From Polaribacter sp. NJDZ03 (GTDB taxonomy: Bacteria > Bacteroidota > Bacteroidia > Flavobacteriales > Flavobacteriaceae): DNA of 64,000 nucleotides. The stretch lies in the NCBI RefSeq assembly GCF_019263805.1, contig NZ_CP079195.1, positions 1,591,001 through 1,655,000 of the forward strand. The letters run 5' to 3'. The first letter of the stretch is position 1. Every line of letters begins with the position of its first letter. Positions 55,528 to 64,000 of this stretch are shown piece after piece. The notes beneath the pieces are model-generated. The model ran no database searches and was not told the origin of the DNA. It worked only from the letters and a program-made list of their open reading frames with translations. The translations under genes were made by a program, and so were the position numbers.

Positions 55528-56853
55528 TTATCCTTTATATTTTAGCCATTTATACAAATCTTTATAGGTAGCTTTTTTACCATACATTAAAATACCTACT
55601 CTATAAATTTTAGCTGCTAACCAAACCATAAATACAAATGTAACTAACAATAATGCCATAGAAATTACCAATTCATACCAAGAAACACCAAAAGGAACTC
55701 TCATTAACATTACAATAGGACTTGTAAATGGAATATGAGAAAACAATACGGCAATAGATCCGTGAGGATCATTTATAACGGTTGCAAAACCAACATAAAC
55801 TCCTAAAATAAGAGGTAACATTATTGGCATCATAAATTGTTGTGTATCTGTTTCATTGTCTACAGCAGCACCAACAGCTGCAAATAAAGAACTATACAAC
55901 ATAAAACCACCTAGAAAGTAAAAAATAAATAACACAAACATTTTTAAAATTGGTAGTTTCAGAATTTCTTGTACAATCATCTGACCTTTATCTCCTGCTG
56001 TTGCTTGTTGTACAGCATCCATTTGTTCCGCAGGTATTCTTGCAGATTGTACTTCTACCATATCTACTCCAAAAACAGACTGAGCAACAAACAAAATAAC
56101 AGATAGTATAATACCCCAAATTAAAAACTGCAGTAAACCGGCAGAGGCATTTCCTAAAATTTTACCCAACATTAGTTGGAATGGTTTTACAGACGAAACA
56201 ATAATTTCTATAATTCTACTTGTCTTTTCCTCAATAACACTTCTCATTACAGAAGTACCATAAATCATTACAAACATCATTAATAAGTAACCAGCAATAG
56301 CCCCGACTCCTATTTTTAATCCGTTTATTAATTTGGATGATTCTTCACCAGAAAAATTATACATTTTAATATCTGTATTAATCTTAGAAGCTTCTATTTT
56401 TTCTATATCAATACCAAAATTATTCAATTTTACATGCCTAATTTTAGTTTCAATTTTATTTTCCATAGAACTCATAACAGACATTCCCGGGGAGTCTGTA
56501 GAATAAAACTCTATCGATTTTGCCAACAATTCTAAACTATCTTGTTTCGGGATAATTAGTGCTCCGTAATAATCTCCCTCTTCAACCTTATTCTTTGTTT
56601 CTTCAATTCCTAAAGCAGTATAATCTGTATAATGAATGGTTTTAGAATCTTTAAAATCTTCTTTAGAAAACAACCCAGAATTATCTACATAAACGATTTC
56701 TTTAACTTTCTCATCATTTTTTTGCATCAGAAAATACACCAAAGCCCCCATACCAATCATTAATAACGGACTTAAAAAAGTCATCATTATAAAAGATTTG
56801 TTACGAACCTTTGCAATAAACTCTCTCTGTATAATTAGTTTTAACTTGCTCAT
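55528..56853 (-). CDS. ABC-2 transporter permease (NatB-like)
   Basis: The 441-residue protein has an N-terminal membrane helix (SFIMMTFLSPLLMIGMGALVYF), a large extracytoplasmic domain (about 50-170) and five further helices in the second half, with VIEEKTSRIIEIIVSSVKPFQL typical of NatB/ABC-2 exporters. It pairs with the ATPase encoded 4 bp upstream. Substrate unknown (sodium or other export has been described for relatives). Confidence 0.9.
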   Translation of the reverse strand: MSKLKLIIQREFIAKVRNKSFIMMTFLSPLLMIGMGALVYFLMQKNDEKVKEIVYVDNSGLFSKEDFKDSKTIHYTDYTALGIEETKNKVEEGDYYGALIIPKQDSLELLAKSIEFYSTDSPGMSVMSSMENKIETKIRHVKLNNFGIDIEKIEASKINTDIKMYNFSGEESSKLINGLKIGVGAIAGYLLMMFVMIYGTSVMRSVIEEKTSRIIEIIVSSVKPFQLMLGKILGNASAGLLQFLIWGIILSVILFVAQSVFGVDMVEVQSARIPAEQMDAVQQATAGDKGQMIVQEILKLPILKMFVLFIFYFLGGFMLYSSLFAAVGAAVDNETDTQQFMMPIMLPLILGVYVGFATVINDPHGSIAVLFSHIPFTSPIVMLMRVPFGVSWYELVISMALLLVTFVFMVWLAAKIYRVGILMYGKKATYKDLYKWLKYKG

Positions 56854-56857
56854 TTTA

Positions 56858-57787
56858 TTAATTGTTCTTATTTATTGCCTGAATAAAAATATCATTTGCA
56901 CTTGGTATCAACTCTACAAAATGCTGCACTTCTCCCTTACTTGTTAAAAATGATAACAAATCGTTTGCAGTATTTCCTTCTGTTAATTTTATATTCATTG
57001 TTAAACTGTCATTCAATAATTTAAAGTTTGATGGAAAAACCTCAAAATTCTCTTTTAATTTCGCTTCCACTTCCTTAGGATGATCAGTATGCAAGCCTAC
57101 TTGAAACGTATGCGTTCTAAACTGACGCTTAATATCGTCTAACTTACCGTCTAAAATTTTGTTCGATTTATCAATCAGAGCAATTTCATCGCACATTTCT
57201 TCTACAGATTCCATTCTGTGGGTAGAAAAAATAATGGTTGCACCTTCATCACGAAGTTGTAAAATTTCTTTAGCAATTAATTGCGCATTTATAGGATCGA
57301 ATCCAGAAAAAGGTTCATCAAAAATTAATAATTTAGGATTGTGCATCACCGTTACAATAAATTGTACTTTTTGTGCCATTCCCTTAGAAAGTTCTTCAAT
57401 TTTCTTATTCCACCAAGCAGAAATATCAAATTTATCAAACCAATATTTTAAACGTTTTTTTGCTTCAGCTTTACTCAATCCTTTTAATTGTGCTAAATAC
57501 AAGGCTTGCTCTCCTACTTTCATCGATTTATACAAACCACGTTCTTCCGGTAAATAACCAATTTGTGCTGTATGATGAGGTGCCAATACTTCTCCATCTA
57601 AAATAATAGATCCGCTATCTGGCATTGTTATTTGATTTATAATTCTAATTAAAGATGTTTTCCCTGCTCCATTTGGACCTAATAATCCAAAAACACATCC
57701 TTTAGGTATATGTAATGAAACATCATTTAATGCTCTAAAATCACCATAATTTTTTACAACATTATTAACTTCTAATAAATTTTTCAT
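56858..57787 (-). CDS. ABC transporter ATP-binding protein (NatA-like)
   Basis: The 309-residue ATPase has Walker A GPNGAGKT, signature LSKGMAQK, Walker B LLIFDEPFSGFDP and a switch His in STHRMESVEEM, plus a C-terminal domain of about 80 residues (DUF4162-like). It is the first gene of a five-gene minus-strand operon. Confidence 0.93.
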   Translation of the reverse strand: MKNLLEVNNVVKNYGDFRALNDVSLHIPKGCVFGLLGPNGAGKTSLIRIINQITMPDSGSIILDGEVLAPHHTAQIGYLPEERGLYKSMKVGEQALYLAQLKGLSKAEAKKRLKYWFDKFDISAWWNKKIEELSKGMAQKVQFIVTVMHNPKLLIFDEPFSGFDPINAQLIAKEILQLRDEGATIIFSTHRMESVEEMCDEIALIDKSNKILDGKLDDIKRQFRTHTFQVGLHTDHPKEVEAKLKENFEVFPSNFKLLNDSLTMNIKLTEGNTANDLLSFLTSKGEVQHFVELIPSANDIFIQAINKNN

Positions 57788-58006
57788 TGCCTCTTAATAA
57801 TTTTTTTCTGAAAGTTCTCAGTAATCACAAACTTACATATTTTAAAAAGATTAGTATAAAAACTTGATAAAACGTTACAATATAATTTAAAAAGACTTCA
57901 ATTAATAAAAACAAAAGGTCTCCTTTTAGATAATAATTATAAAAACGCAACTTAAGAAACACAAGTATGTGGTCTTAAAAAGGCTAAATTATTTGTTAAA
58001 ATTTAC

Positions 58007-58047
58007 TATGCACGCATAACTTTTTCTAAATTTACTATGCATGCATA
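58007..58047. promoter_or_regulatory. Twin MarR-type operators
   Basis: TATGCACGCATA (58007-58018) and the perfect palindrome TATGCATGCATA (58036-58047) stand 29 bp apart in the near-direct repeat AAATTTACTATGCA(C/T)GCATAA. They precede a MarR gene, so autoregulation is likely. The 29-bp spacing is close to three helical turns, so two dimers would sit on about the same face. Confidence 0.75.
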
Positions 58048-58058
58048 ATAAATTTTTA

Positions 58059-58066
58059 TATATTTG
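58059..58066 (+). promoter_or_regulatory. marR -7 box, nearly leaderless start
   Basis: TATATTTG matches TAnnTTTG and ends only 5 bp before the ATG at 58072. The expected start site falls at or near the ATG, so the mRNA would have almost no leader. The second operator occupies the -33 position. Confidence 0.55.
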
Positions 58067-58071
58067 ACATA

Positions 58072-58533
58072 ATGAATAAATTAAAATCAATAGATCATGA
58101 GCTCAGAGCAACTTGGCAAGCAGTCGCTAAAGTGTATAACGAGCAGGCCGTAAAACATGATAGTACAATGGCTACCGCATTTGTTTTATTAAATATAGAC
58201 AAGCTAAACGGTACACCATCTACAGCTTTAGGCCCTTTAATGGGAATGGAACCTACAAGTCTTTCTAGAATATTAAAAACGATGGAAGATAAAGGGGCTA
58301 TTTCTAGAGAGAAAAACCCAGATGACGGTAGAAGTGTCATCATCAAATTAACTGAGTATGGCAAAGAAATGCGTAAAATATCTAAAGCGTATGTAATACA
58401 GTTTAATGAAACCGTAATGGAAAATGTTTCTAAAGAAGATTTAGCAGGATTTTTTAAAGTAACATCTACCATTAACAAACTAATTGCAGATAAAGATATT
58501 TACGAAAATACTAACAAAAATAAAGCAGTATAA
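58072..58533 (+). CDS. MarR-family transcription regulator
   Basis: The 153-residue protein has a winged helix: recognition region ALGPLMGMEPTSLSRILKTMEDKG, then the wing ISREKNPDDGRSVIIKLTEYG, with helical dimerisation ends. It stands 103 bp before the beta-oxidation genes in the same direction, with two palindromes in front of it. It probably controls itself and the fad genes, with a fatty-acyl ligand as in FadR-like systems; the ligand is inference. Confidence 0.92.
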   Translation: MNKLKSIDHELRATWQAVAKVYNEQAVKHDSTMATAFVLLNIDKLNGTPSTALGPLMGMEPTSLSRILKTMEDKGAISREKNPDDGRSVIIKLTEYGKEMRKISKAYVIQFNETVMENVSKEDLAGFFKVTSTINKLIADKDIYENTNKNKAV

Positions 58534-58636
58534 CAAAATTGACTAAAGACTGAATGACCTGAGATAATTAGACTGAATACAAAAGTCTTACATCTTATTT
58601 CTTTTTAAATCATACGTCAAAAAATTTTAAAAACAA

Positions 58637-61042
58637 ATGACTAGAAGAATTAAAAAAGTAGCAATCATTGGCTCTGGGATTATGGGAAGCGGAATTGCTT
58701 GTCATTTTGCAAACATTGGAGTTGAAGTTCTTTTATTGGACATTGTGCCAAGAGAATTAAACGACAAAGAAAAGGCTAAAGGACTAACTCTCGAAGACAA
58801 AGTTGTAAGAAATCGTTTAGTAAATGACGCACTCACAGCTTCCCTAAAATCTAAACCATCTCCTATTTATAATCAAAAATTTGCAAATAGAATTACCACT
58901 GGTAATTTAGATGATGATATTGCAAAAGTTGCGGATGTAGATTGGATTATGGAGGTTGTTGTTGAAAGACTAGACATTAAAAAAATTGTTTTTGATAAAC
59001 TAGAGAAATACAGAACTCCTGGTACAATTATTTCTTCTAATACTTCTGGTATTCCTATTCAATTTATGAATGAAGGAAGAAGTGAAGATTTTCAGAAACA
59101 TTTTGCGGTTACTCACTTTTTTAATCCTCCAAGATATTTAAAACTTTTTGAGGTTGTTCCTGGTCCAGACTGTAAACAAGAAGTTACTGACTTCTTAATG
59201 ATGTACGGAGAAAAATTTTTAGGTAAAACTTCTGTTTTAGCAAAAGATACTCCTGCTTTTATTGGGAATAGAATTGGAATTTTCGGAATTCAATCTTTAT
59301 TCCATCAAGTAAAAGAATTAGGCTTAACAGTTGAAGAAGTCGATAAATTAACAGGTCCGGTTATTGGAAGACCAAAATCTGCTACTTTTAGAACTGTGGA
59401 TGTTGTTGGTTTAGATACGCTTGTACACGTTGCAAACGGAATCTATGAAAACTGTCCTGATGATGAAGCTCACGATTTATTTAAACTTCCAGAATTCATC
59501 AATAAAATGATGGAAAACAAATGGTTGGGAAGTAAAACCGGACAAGGTTTCTATAAAAAAACAGTAAATACTGAAGGTAAAAAAGAAATTTTAACTTTAG
59601 ACTTAGATACTTTAGAATATCGTTCTTCTAAAAGAGCAAAATTTGCAACTTTAGAACTTACGAAAACGATTGATAAGCCAATTGACCGTTTTAAAGTGTT
59701 GGTTGGAGGAAAAGATAAAGCTGGAGAATTCTACAGAAAGAACTTTGCAGCAATGTTTGCGTATGTTCAAAATAGAATTCCAGAAATTTCTGATGAATTG
59801 TATAAGATTGATGACGCCATGAAAGCGGGATTCGGTTGGGAAAATGGTCCTTTCGAAATTTGGGATGCAATTGGTGTAGAAAAAGGAATTGAATTAATGA
59901 AAGCTGAAGGAGCAGAACCTGCAACTTGGGTAACAGAAATGTTAGCTTCTGGTTCTAAATCTTTCTATTCAGTTAAAGAAGGTGCTACTTATTTTTATGA
60001 TATTCCTTCTAAATCTCAAACTAAAAAACCGGGTCAAGATGGTTTTATTATTTTAGATAACATTAGAAAATCAAACGAAGTTTTTAAAAATTCTGGTGTT
60101 GTTATAGAAGATATTGGAGACGGAATTTTAAATATAGAGTTCCAATCTAAAATGAATACGATTGGTGGTGATGTTTTAGCCGGTATTAATAAAGGAATAG
60201 ATTTAGCTGAAAAAGATTTTCAAGGTTTGGTTGTTGGTAACCAAGCAGCAAACTTTTCTGTTGGGGCAAACATTGGTATGATTTTTATGATGGCTGTAGA
60301 GCAAGAATATGATGAATTAAATTATGCCATCAAACATTTTCAAGATACGATGATGCGTATGCGATATTCATCTATACCAACTATTTCTGCTCCTCATGGA
60401 ATGGCTTTAGGTGGTGGTTGTGAAATCTCTTTACACGCAGATAAAGTTGTTGCAGCTGCAGAAACCTATATGGGATTAGTAGAATTTGGAGTTGGTGTAA
60501 TTCCTGGTGGTGGTGGTTCTAAAGAAATGGCTTTAAGAGCATCAGATTCTTTTCAAAAAGGAGACGTTGAATTAAACGTTTTACAAGAAAACTTCTTAAC
60601 TATTGGTATGGCAAAAGTATCTACTTCTGCGTATGAAGCATTTGATTTAGGTTTACTTCAAAAAGGAAAAGATGTTATTGTTGTTAATAAAGAGAGACAA
60701 ATAGCAACTGCAAAAGCACACGCAAAATTAATGGCAGAAAGTGGTTATACTCAACCTGCAAGACGTAAAGATGTTAAGGTTTTAGGTAAACAAGCTTTGG
60801 GTATGTTTTTAGTAGGAACGGATTCTATGGAACATTCTAAATATATTTCTGAACATGACATGAAAATAGCTAATAAACTGGCCTATGTAATGGCTGGAGG
60901 AGATTTATCTGAACCTACTTTAGTTACAGAACAGTATCTATTAGATTTAGAAAGGGAAGCTTTTTTGAGTTTATGTACGGAAAGAAAAACGTTAGAGAGA
61001 ATTCAAGCAATGTTGAAGACGGGGAAACCACTTAGGAATTAA
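58637..61042 (+). CDS. fadN: 3-hydroxyacyl-CoA dehydrogenase / enoyl-CoA hydratase (FadN/FadJ-like)
   Basis: The 801-residue bifunctional enzyme starts with the NAD motif VAIIGSGIMGSGIACHFANIG. The dehydrogenase active-site region follows (FAVTHFFNPPRYLKLFEVV, with DTPAFIGNRIGIF). The crotonase part is C-terminal, with both catalytic Glu positions in MALGGGCEISL and GLVEFGVGVIPGGGG. Dehydrogenase-first order fits Bacillus FadN rather than E. coli FadB. It carries out two central steps of fatty-acid beta-oxidation. Confidence 0.95.
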   Translation: MTRRIKKVAIIGSGIMGSGIACHFANIGVEVLLLDIVPRELNDKEKAKGLTLEDKVVRNRLVNDALTASLKSKPSPIYNQKFANRITTGNLDDDIAKVADVDWIMEVVVERLDIKKIVFDKLEKYRTPGTIISSNTSGIPIQFMNEGRSEDFQKHFAVTHFFNPPRYLKLFEVVPGPDCKQEVTDFLMMYGEKFLGKTSVLAKDTPAFIGNRIGIFGIQSLFHQVKELGLTVEEVDKLTGPVIGRPKSATFRTVDVVGLDTLVHVANGIYENCPDDEAHDLFKLPEFINKMMENKWLGSKTGQGFYKKTVNTEGKKEILTLDLDTLEYRSSKRAKFATLELTKTIDKPIDRFKVLVGGKDKAGEFYRKNFAAMFAYVQNRIPEISDELYKIDDAMKAGFGWENGPFEIWDAIGVEKGIELMKAEGAEPATWVTEMLASGSKSFYSVKEGATYFYDIPSKSQTKKPGQDGFIILDNIRKSNEVFKNSGVVIEDIGDGILNIEFQSKMNTIGGDVLAGINKGIDLAEKDFQGLVVGNQAANFSVGANIGMIFMMAVEQEYDELNYAIKHFQDTMMRMRYSSIPTISAPHGMALGGGCEISLHADKVVAAAETYMGLVEFGVGVIPGGGGSKEMALRASDSFQKGDVELNVLQENFLTIGMAKVSTSAYEAFDLGLLQKGKDVIVVNKERQIATAKAHAKLMAESGYTQPARRKDVKVLGKQALGMFLVGTDSMEHSKYISEHDMKIANKLAYVMAGGDLSEPTLVTEQYLLDLEREAFLSLCTERKTLERIQAMLKTGKPLRN

Positions 61043-61140
61043 GTATTGAGAACAAAGTATTAAGACTGAGCATCTTTATGAAAAAGGTTTTCTATAATAT
61101 TTTGTACTTAATTCTTATTACTAACAATCTTAATACTAAT
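61040..61140. repeat. Left flank of the first four-helix-bundle cassette
   Basis: TAAGTATTGAGAACAAAG-TATTAAGACT (61040-61067) is an inverted relative of the right flank AGTCTTAATTCTTTATACT (61494-61512). Closer to the ORF, 61107-61140 (CTTAATTCTTATTACTAAC then AATCTTAATACTAAT) is a direct repeat of 61497-61529. Confidence 0.65.
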
Positions 61141-61144
61141 TAAT

Positions 61145-61501
61145 ATGCACAGGTTTGAAGATTTGAAAATATGGCAAAAAGCAATGGATATAACAGAAAA
61201 GTGTTATCAAGCTTCCATAAATTTTCCTAAAGAGGAAAAATATGGATTGACATCTCAACTAAGAAGAAGTGCTGTTTCTATACCTTCTAACATTTCTGAA
61301 GGAGCAGGAAGAAATACCAATGGAGAATTTAAGCAATTTTTAGGAATTGCAAATGGTTCTTCTTATGAATTATTAACTCAATTATATTTATCTAAAAGAT
61401 TAAATTTAATTACTGAAGAAAATGTAAGACCCATTATAAATGAAATACTTGAAGTAACAAGAATGAATTTCTCTCTTCAAAAATCACTTACTAAGTCTTA
61501 A
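61145..61501 (+). CDS. Four-helix-bundle protein (23S rRNA-IVS family), first copy
   Basis: The 118-residue protein has the family blocks FEDLKIWQKAMDITEKCY, GLTSQLRRSAVSIPSNISEGA and ANGSSYELLTQLYLSKRLN. Such proteins (S23/IVS) were first found in intervening sequences of 23S rRNA genes and form pentamers; a relative, Avd, works in retroelements. The function here is unknown. It is placed between fadN and fadA and ringed by repeats, so it looks inserted. Confidence 0.93.
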   Translation: MHRFEDLKIWQKAMDITEKCYQASINFPKEEKYGLTSQLRRSAVSIPSNISEGAGRNTNGEFKQFLGIANGSSYELLTQLYLSKRLNLITEENVRPIINEILEVTRMNFSLQKSLTKS

Positions 61502-61529
61502 TTCTTTATACTAAAATCTTAATACTAAT
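61494..61529. repeat. Right flank of the first four-helix-bundle cassette
   Basis: This segment holds the second direct copy of AATCTTAATACTAAT (61515-61529), ending inside the fadA start codon. Deleting 61126-61514 would restore one copy and fuse fadN to fadA with a short spacer. Confidence 0.7.
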
Positions 61530-62721
61530 GACAAAACAAGCATATATAGTAAAAGCATATAGAACAGCAGTTGCAAAAGCTCCAAAAGGTGTTTTTCGCT
61601 TTAAACGAGCAGACGAATTAGGTGCAGAAACCATTCAGCACATGATGAAAGAGTTACCAAATTTAGACGTAAAACGTATAGATGATGTTATGGTTGGTAA
61701 CGCAATGCCAGAAGGAGCACAGGGGTTAAACATGGCACGTTTTATTTCTTTAATAGGATTAAACTCTGTGGATGTTCCTGGAGTTACTGTAAACCGTTTC
61801 TGTTCGTCTGGATTAGAAACCATTGCCATGGCAGCAGCTAAAATTAATGCAGGAATGGCAAGTTGTATTATTGCAGGTGGAGCAGAAAGCATGAGCTCTG
61901 TACCGATGACAGGTTTTAAACCAGAATTAAATTATGATACCATTAAATCTGGTCATGCAGATTATTATTGGGGAATGGGAAACACTGCAGAGGCGGTAGC
62001 AAATCAATTTAAGGTTTCTAGAAAAGACCAAGATGAATTTGCTTTTAAATCTCACATGAAAGCTTTAAAAGCACAAGCAGAAAATCGTTTTCAAGATCAA
62101 ATTGTTCCTATAGAAGTAGAACAAACATATTTAGATGAAAACGGAAAGAAAGCTATAAAAAAATATACAGTTACTAAAGATGAAGGTCCAAGAGCAGGAA
62201 CCTCAACAGCTATTTTAAATAAATTACGTCCGGTTTTTGCTGCTGGCGGAAGTGTAACTGCTGGTAACTCATCTCAAATGAGTGATGGAGCTGCTTTTGT
62301 AATGGTAATGAGTGAAGAAATGGTGAAAGAATTAAATCTAGAACCAATTGCCAGAGTAGTAAATTATGCTGCTGCGGGTGTAGAACCTAGAATTATGGGA
62401 ATTGGTCCTGTTGCTGCAATCCCTAAAGTTTTAAAACAAGCAGGTTTGCAACAAAAAGATATTGATTTAATTGAATTGAATGAAGCATTTGCTTCTCAGT
62501 CTTTAGCAGTAATGCGTGAGCTAAATTTAAACCAAGACATTGTAAATGTAAATGGTGGAGCCATTGCTTTAGGTCATCCATTAGGTTGCACAGGCGCAAA
62601 ATTATCTGTGCAATTATTTGATGAAATGCGCAAGCGCGAAATGAAAAACAAATACGGAATGGTAACCATGTGTGTTGGTACTGGACAAGGTGCTGCAGGT
62701 GTGTTTGAGTTTCTTTCATAA
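61528..62721 (+). CDS. fadA: Acetyl-CoA C-acyltransferase (thiolase)
   Basis: The 397-residue enzyme has the nucleophile C92 in [10 protein letters not shown], the His in [15 protein letters not shown] and the second Cys in [13 protein letters not shown]. It does the last step of beta-oxidation, cutting 3-ketoacyl-CoA with CoA. It is the natural partner of the FadN-like protein. Confidence 0.96.
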   Translation: MTKQAYIVKAYRTAVAKAPKGVFRFKRADELGAETIQHMMKELPNLDVKRIDDVMVGNAMPEGAQGLNMARFISLIGLNSVDVPGVTVNRFCSSGLETIAMAAAKINAGMASCIIAGGAESMSSVPMTGFKPELNYDTIKSGHADYYWGMGNTAEAVANQFKVSRKDQDEFAFKSHMKALKAQAENRFQDQIVPIEVEQTYLDENGKKAIKKYTVTKDEGPRAGTSTAILNKLRPVFAAGGSVTAGNSSQMSDGAAFVMVMSEEMVKELNLEPIARVVNYAAAGVEPRIMGIGPVAAIPKVLKQAGLQQKDIDLIELNEAFASQSLAVMRELNLNQDIVNVNGGAIALGHPLGCTGAKLSVQLFDEMRKREMKNKYGMVTMCVGTGQGAAGVFEFLS

Positions 62722-62757
62722 AATAAAAAAGAGAACAAAGAAAAAAGATAAGAGATA
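62722..62757. repeat. Left flank of the second four-helix-bundle cassette
   Basis: AATAAAAAAGAGAACAAAG, then AAAAAAGATAAGAGAT, is an imperfect inverted relative of the right flank TCTTTTTTCTATTTTC at 63128-63163. It shares the GAGAACAAAG core with the first cassette. Confidence 0.5.
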
Positions 62758-62762
62758 AATAG

Positions 62763-63125
62763 ATGTGTGCAAAACAAAGACATAATTACAAGAATCTAAA
62801 AATTTGGAAACTCGGTTTAGAGATTACAAATGATATTTCTGACTTGTTATTAAACTTTCCAAAGCACGAAAGATATGATTTAAGTTCACAAATAAGTAGG
62901 TGTTCCGTGTCTATGCCAAGTAATATTGCTGAAGGCTCTTCTAGAACAAATAAATCTTTCAGTCATTTCTTAGATATTTCTTTAGGTTCTTCTTTTGAAT
63001 TAGGAACTCAACTATTAGTAGCAAAACATAGGCAGTATATTACTGAAATTAATTTAAAAAAAATTGAAGAAAAAATAGAAGAATTCCAACGGATGACTAT
63101 GGGATTTCAAAGGAACCTCCAATAA
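62763..63125 (+). CDS. Four-helix-bundle protein (23S rRNA-IVS family), second copy
   Basis: The 120-residue protein is a diverged relative of the one at 61145: YKNLKIWKLGLEITNDISDL, DLSSQISRCSVSMPSNIAEGS and SLGSSFELGTQLLVAKHRQ. The two share perhaps a third of residues, too few for a recent tandem copy. It lies between fadA and the acyl-CoA dehydrogenase gene in the same direction. Confidence 0.93.
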   Translation: MCAKQRHNYKNLKIWKLGLEITNDISDLLLNFPKHERYDLSSQISRCSVSMPSNIAEGSSRTNKSFSHFLDISLGSSFELGTQLLVAKHRQYITEINLKKIEEKIEEFQRMTMGFQRNLQ

Positions 63126-63173
63126 TGGTCTTTTTTCTATTTTCTTTCTTCTATAATCTAAAAAAACAAAAAT

Positions 63174-64000
63174 ATGGCAGATTTATTAAGAGGTGGACAA
63201 TTCCTTGTTAAGGAAACAAACTGTGAAGATATATTTACTCCAGAAGATTTTTCTGAAGAGCAACAAATGATGAAAGATGCAGTGATGGAATTTAATGATA
63301 GAGAAATCATTCCTCATAAAGCACGCTTTGAAGCTAAAGACTTTGCACTTACAGAAGAAGTAATGCGTAAAGCTGGTGAATTAGGTTTTTTAGGTGTAGC
63401 TGTTCCTGAAGCTTATGAAGGATTGGGAATGGGGTTTGTTTCTACCGTTTTAACGTGTGATTATATTTCTTCTGGTACAGGTTCTTTTAGTACTGCTTTT
63501 GGTGCACATACAGGAATTGGAACTATGCCTATTACTTTATATGGAACCGAAGAACAGAAACAAAAATACGTACCAAAATTAGCTACTGGTGAGTGGTTTG
63601 GTGCCTACTGCTTAACAGAACCAGGTGCTGGATCTGATGCAAATTCTGGTAAAACTACCGCTGAATTATCTGCTGATGGAAAGTCATACAAAATTAACGG
63701 TCAAAAAATGTGGATTTCTAACGCAGGTTTTTGTCGTTTAATGATTGTTTTTGCTCGCATAGAAGGTGATAAAAATATTACTGGTTTTATTGTTGAGTTT
63801 GATAAGGAAAATCCGAATGGAATTACATTGGGAGAGGAAGAACATAAATTAGGTATTAGAGCAAGCTCTACTAGACAAGTCTTTTTTAACGATACTGTAG
63901 TTCCTGTAGAAAACATGTTAGCAGGGCGTGGTGAAGGTTTTAAAATTGCCATGAATGCTTTAAATGTTGGACGAATTAAATTAGCCGCTGCTTGTTTAGA
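63174..64000 (+). CDS. fadE: Acyl-CoA dehydrogenase, N-terminal part (runs off the window)
   Basis: From ATG 63174 an open frame of 275 codons reaches the window end. The product starts MADLLRGGQFLVKETNCED and has the flavin and substrate block WFGAYCLTEPGAGSDANSG, the WISNAGFCRL strand and LGIRASSTRQVFFNDTVVP. It makes the first double bond of beta-oxidation. It completes a fadN-fadA-fadE-like order. The catalytic Glu lies beyond the window. Confidence 0.95.
   Translation, partial: MADLLRGGQFLVKETNCEDIFTPEDFSEEQQMMKDAVMEFNDREIIPHKARFEAKDFALTEEVMRKAGELGFLGVAVPEAYEGLGMGFVSTVLTCDYISSGTGSFSTAFGAHTGIGTMPITLYGTEEQKQKYVPKLATGEWFGAYCLTEPGAGSDANSGKTTAELSADGKSYKINGQKMWISNAGFCRLMIVFARIEGDKNITGFIVEFDKENPNGITLGEEEHKLGIRASSTRQVFFNDTVVPVENMLAGRGEGFKIAMNALNVGRIKLAAACL

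Noticed and set aside
57159..57557. 132-codon open frame on the plus strand inside the ABC ATPase gene
   Set aside because: It is antisense to a clear Walker A/B ATPase and its translation has no recognisable pattern.
58095..58478. 127-codon minus-strand frame opposite the MarR gene
   Set aside because: The plus-strand frame has a complete winged helix and operator sites; the antisense frame has no start signals.

Overview
The window looks like chromosomal DNA of a marine-type member of the Flavobacteriaceae (Bacteroidetes), possibly close to Polaribacter or Tenacibaculum; the genus is inference. The DNA is AT-rich. Promoter-like sites follow the Bacteroidetes -7 consensus TAnnTTTG. Typical flavobacterial genes are present: an ECF sigma/FecR/TonB-receptor set, PafA phosphatase, GIN-domain and FAS1 lipoproteins, DUF2141 and DUF6952 proteins, and a phosphoserine phosphatase-phosphoglycerate dehydrogenase fusion. 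I see no rRNA, transposase, prophage or CRISPR array.

Layout. 1-2.2 kb: cell-surface signalling set (sigma, FecR, start of a TonB receptor), divergent from a surface lipoprotein. 2.3-4.7 kb: small secreted proteins. 4.8-13 kb: a minus-strand kynurenine cluster (kynureninase, kynurenine 3-monooxygenase, 3-hydroxyanthranilate dioxygenase, ACMS decarboxylase-like amidohydrolase, plus an unusual SDR and a second FAD monooxygenase), interrupted by a GIY-YIG endonuclease cassette. 13-20 kb: NlpC/P60 and M23 peptidases, a LOV-like PAS protein without the photoactive Cys, the serine-biosynthesis fusion and a UbiA-like membrane protein. 20-26 kb: gcvP, a GT35 glucan phosphorylase homologue lacking the PLP lysine, and a YpdA-like reductase. 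26-33.5 kb: a 740-bp repeat-filled gap, rpmE2, glutamine cyclotransferase, a beta-helix lipoprotein, SDR, SprT-like and DUF389 genes. 33.5-41.6 kb: two identical tRNA-Lys genes, an Mla-type ABC transporter, PafA, PrsW, CtlX, FAS1 and VanX-type dipeptidase. 41.7-48 kb: pyruvate dehydrogenase E1-alpha and E2, then accessory genes. 48-52.6 kb: a peroxide-defence block (thioredoxin, 2-Cys peroxiredoxin, KatG, ankyrin protein). 52.6-57.8 kb: a five-gene minus-strand operon (ABC exporter, MscS channel, outer-membrane protein, NtrC-type regulator without a DNA-binding domain). 58-64 kb: a MarR regulator with two operator-like palindromes, then a fadN-fadA-fadE-like beta-oxidation operon with two separate four-helix-bundle (23S-IVS-type) genes lodged between its members.

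The most distinctive property is the density of structured intergenic repeats. At least seven families occur, mostly at the 3' ends of genes: one three-copy family with compensatory changes in its stem, one element with another repeat nested in its loop, and two kinds of small gene cassette (GIY-YIG and four-helix bundle) flanked by repeats without any transposase. These cassettes, the Lys-less GT35 protein and the twin MarR operators are the main leads.
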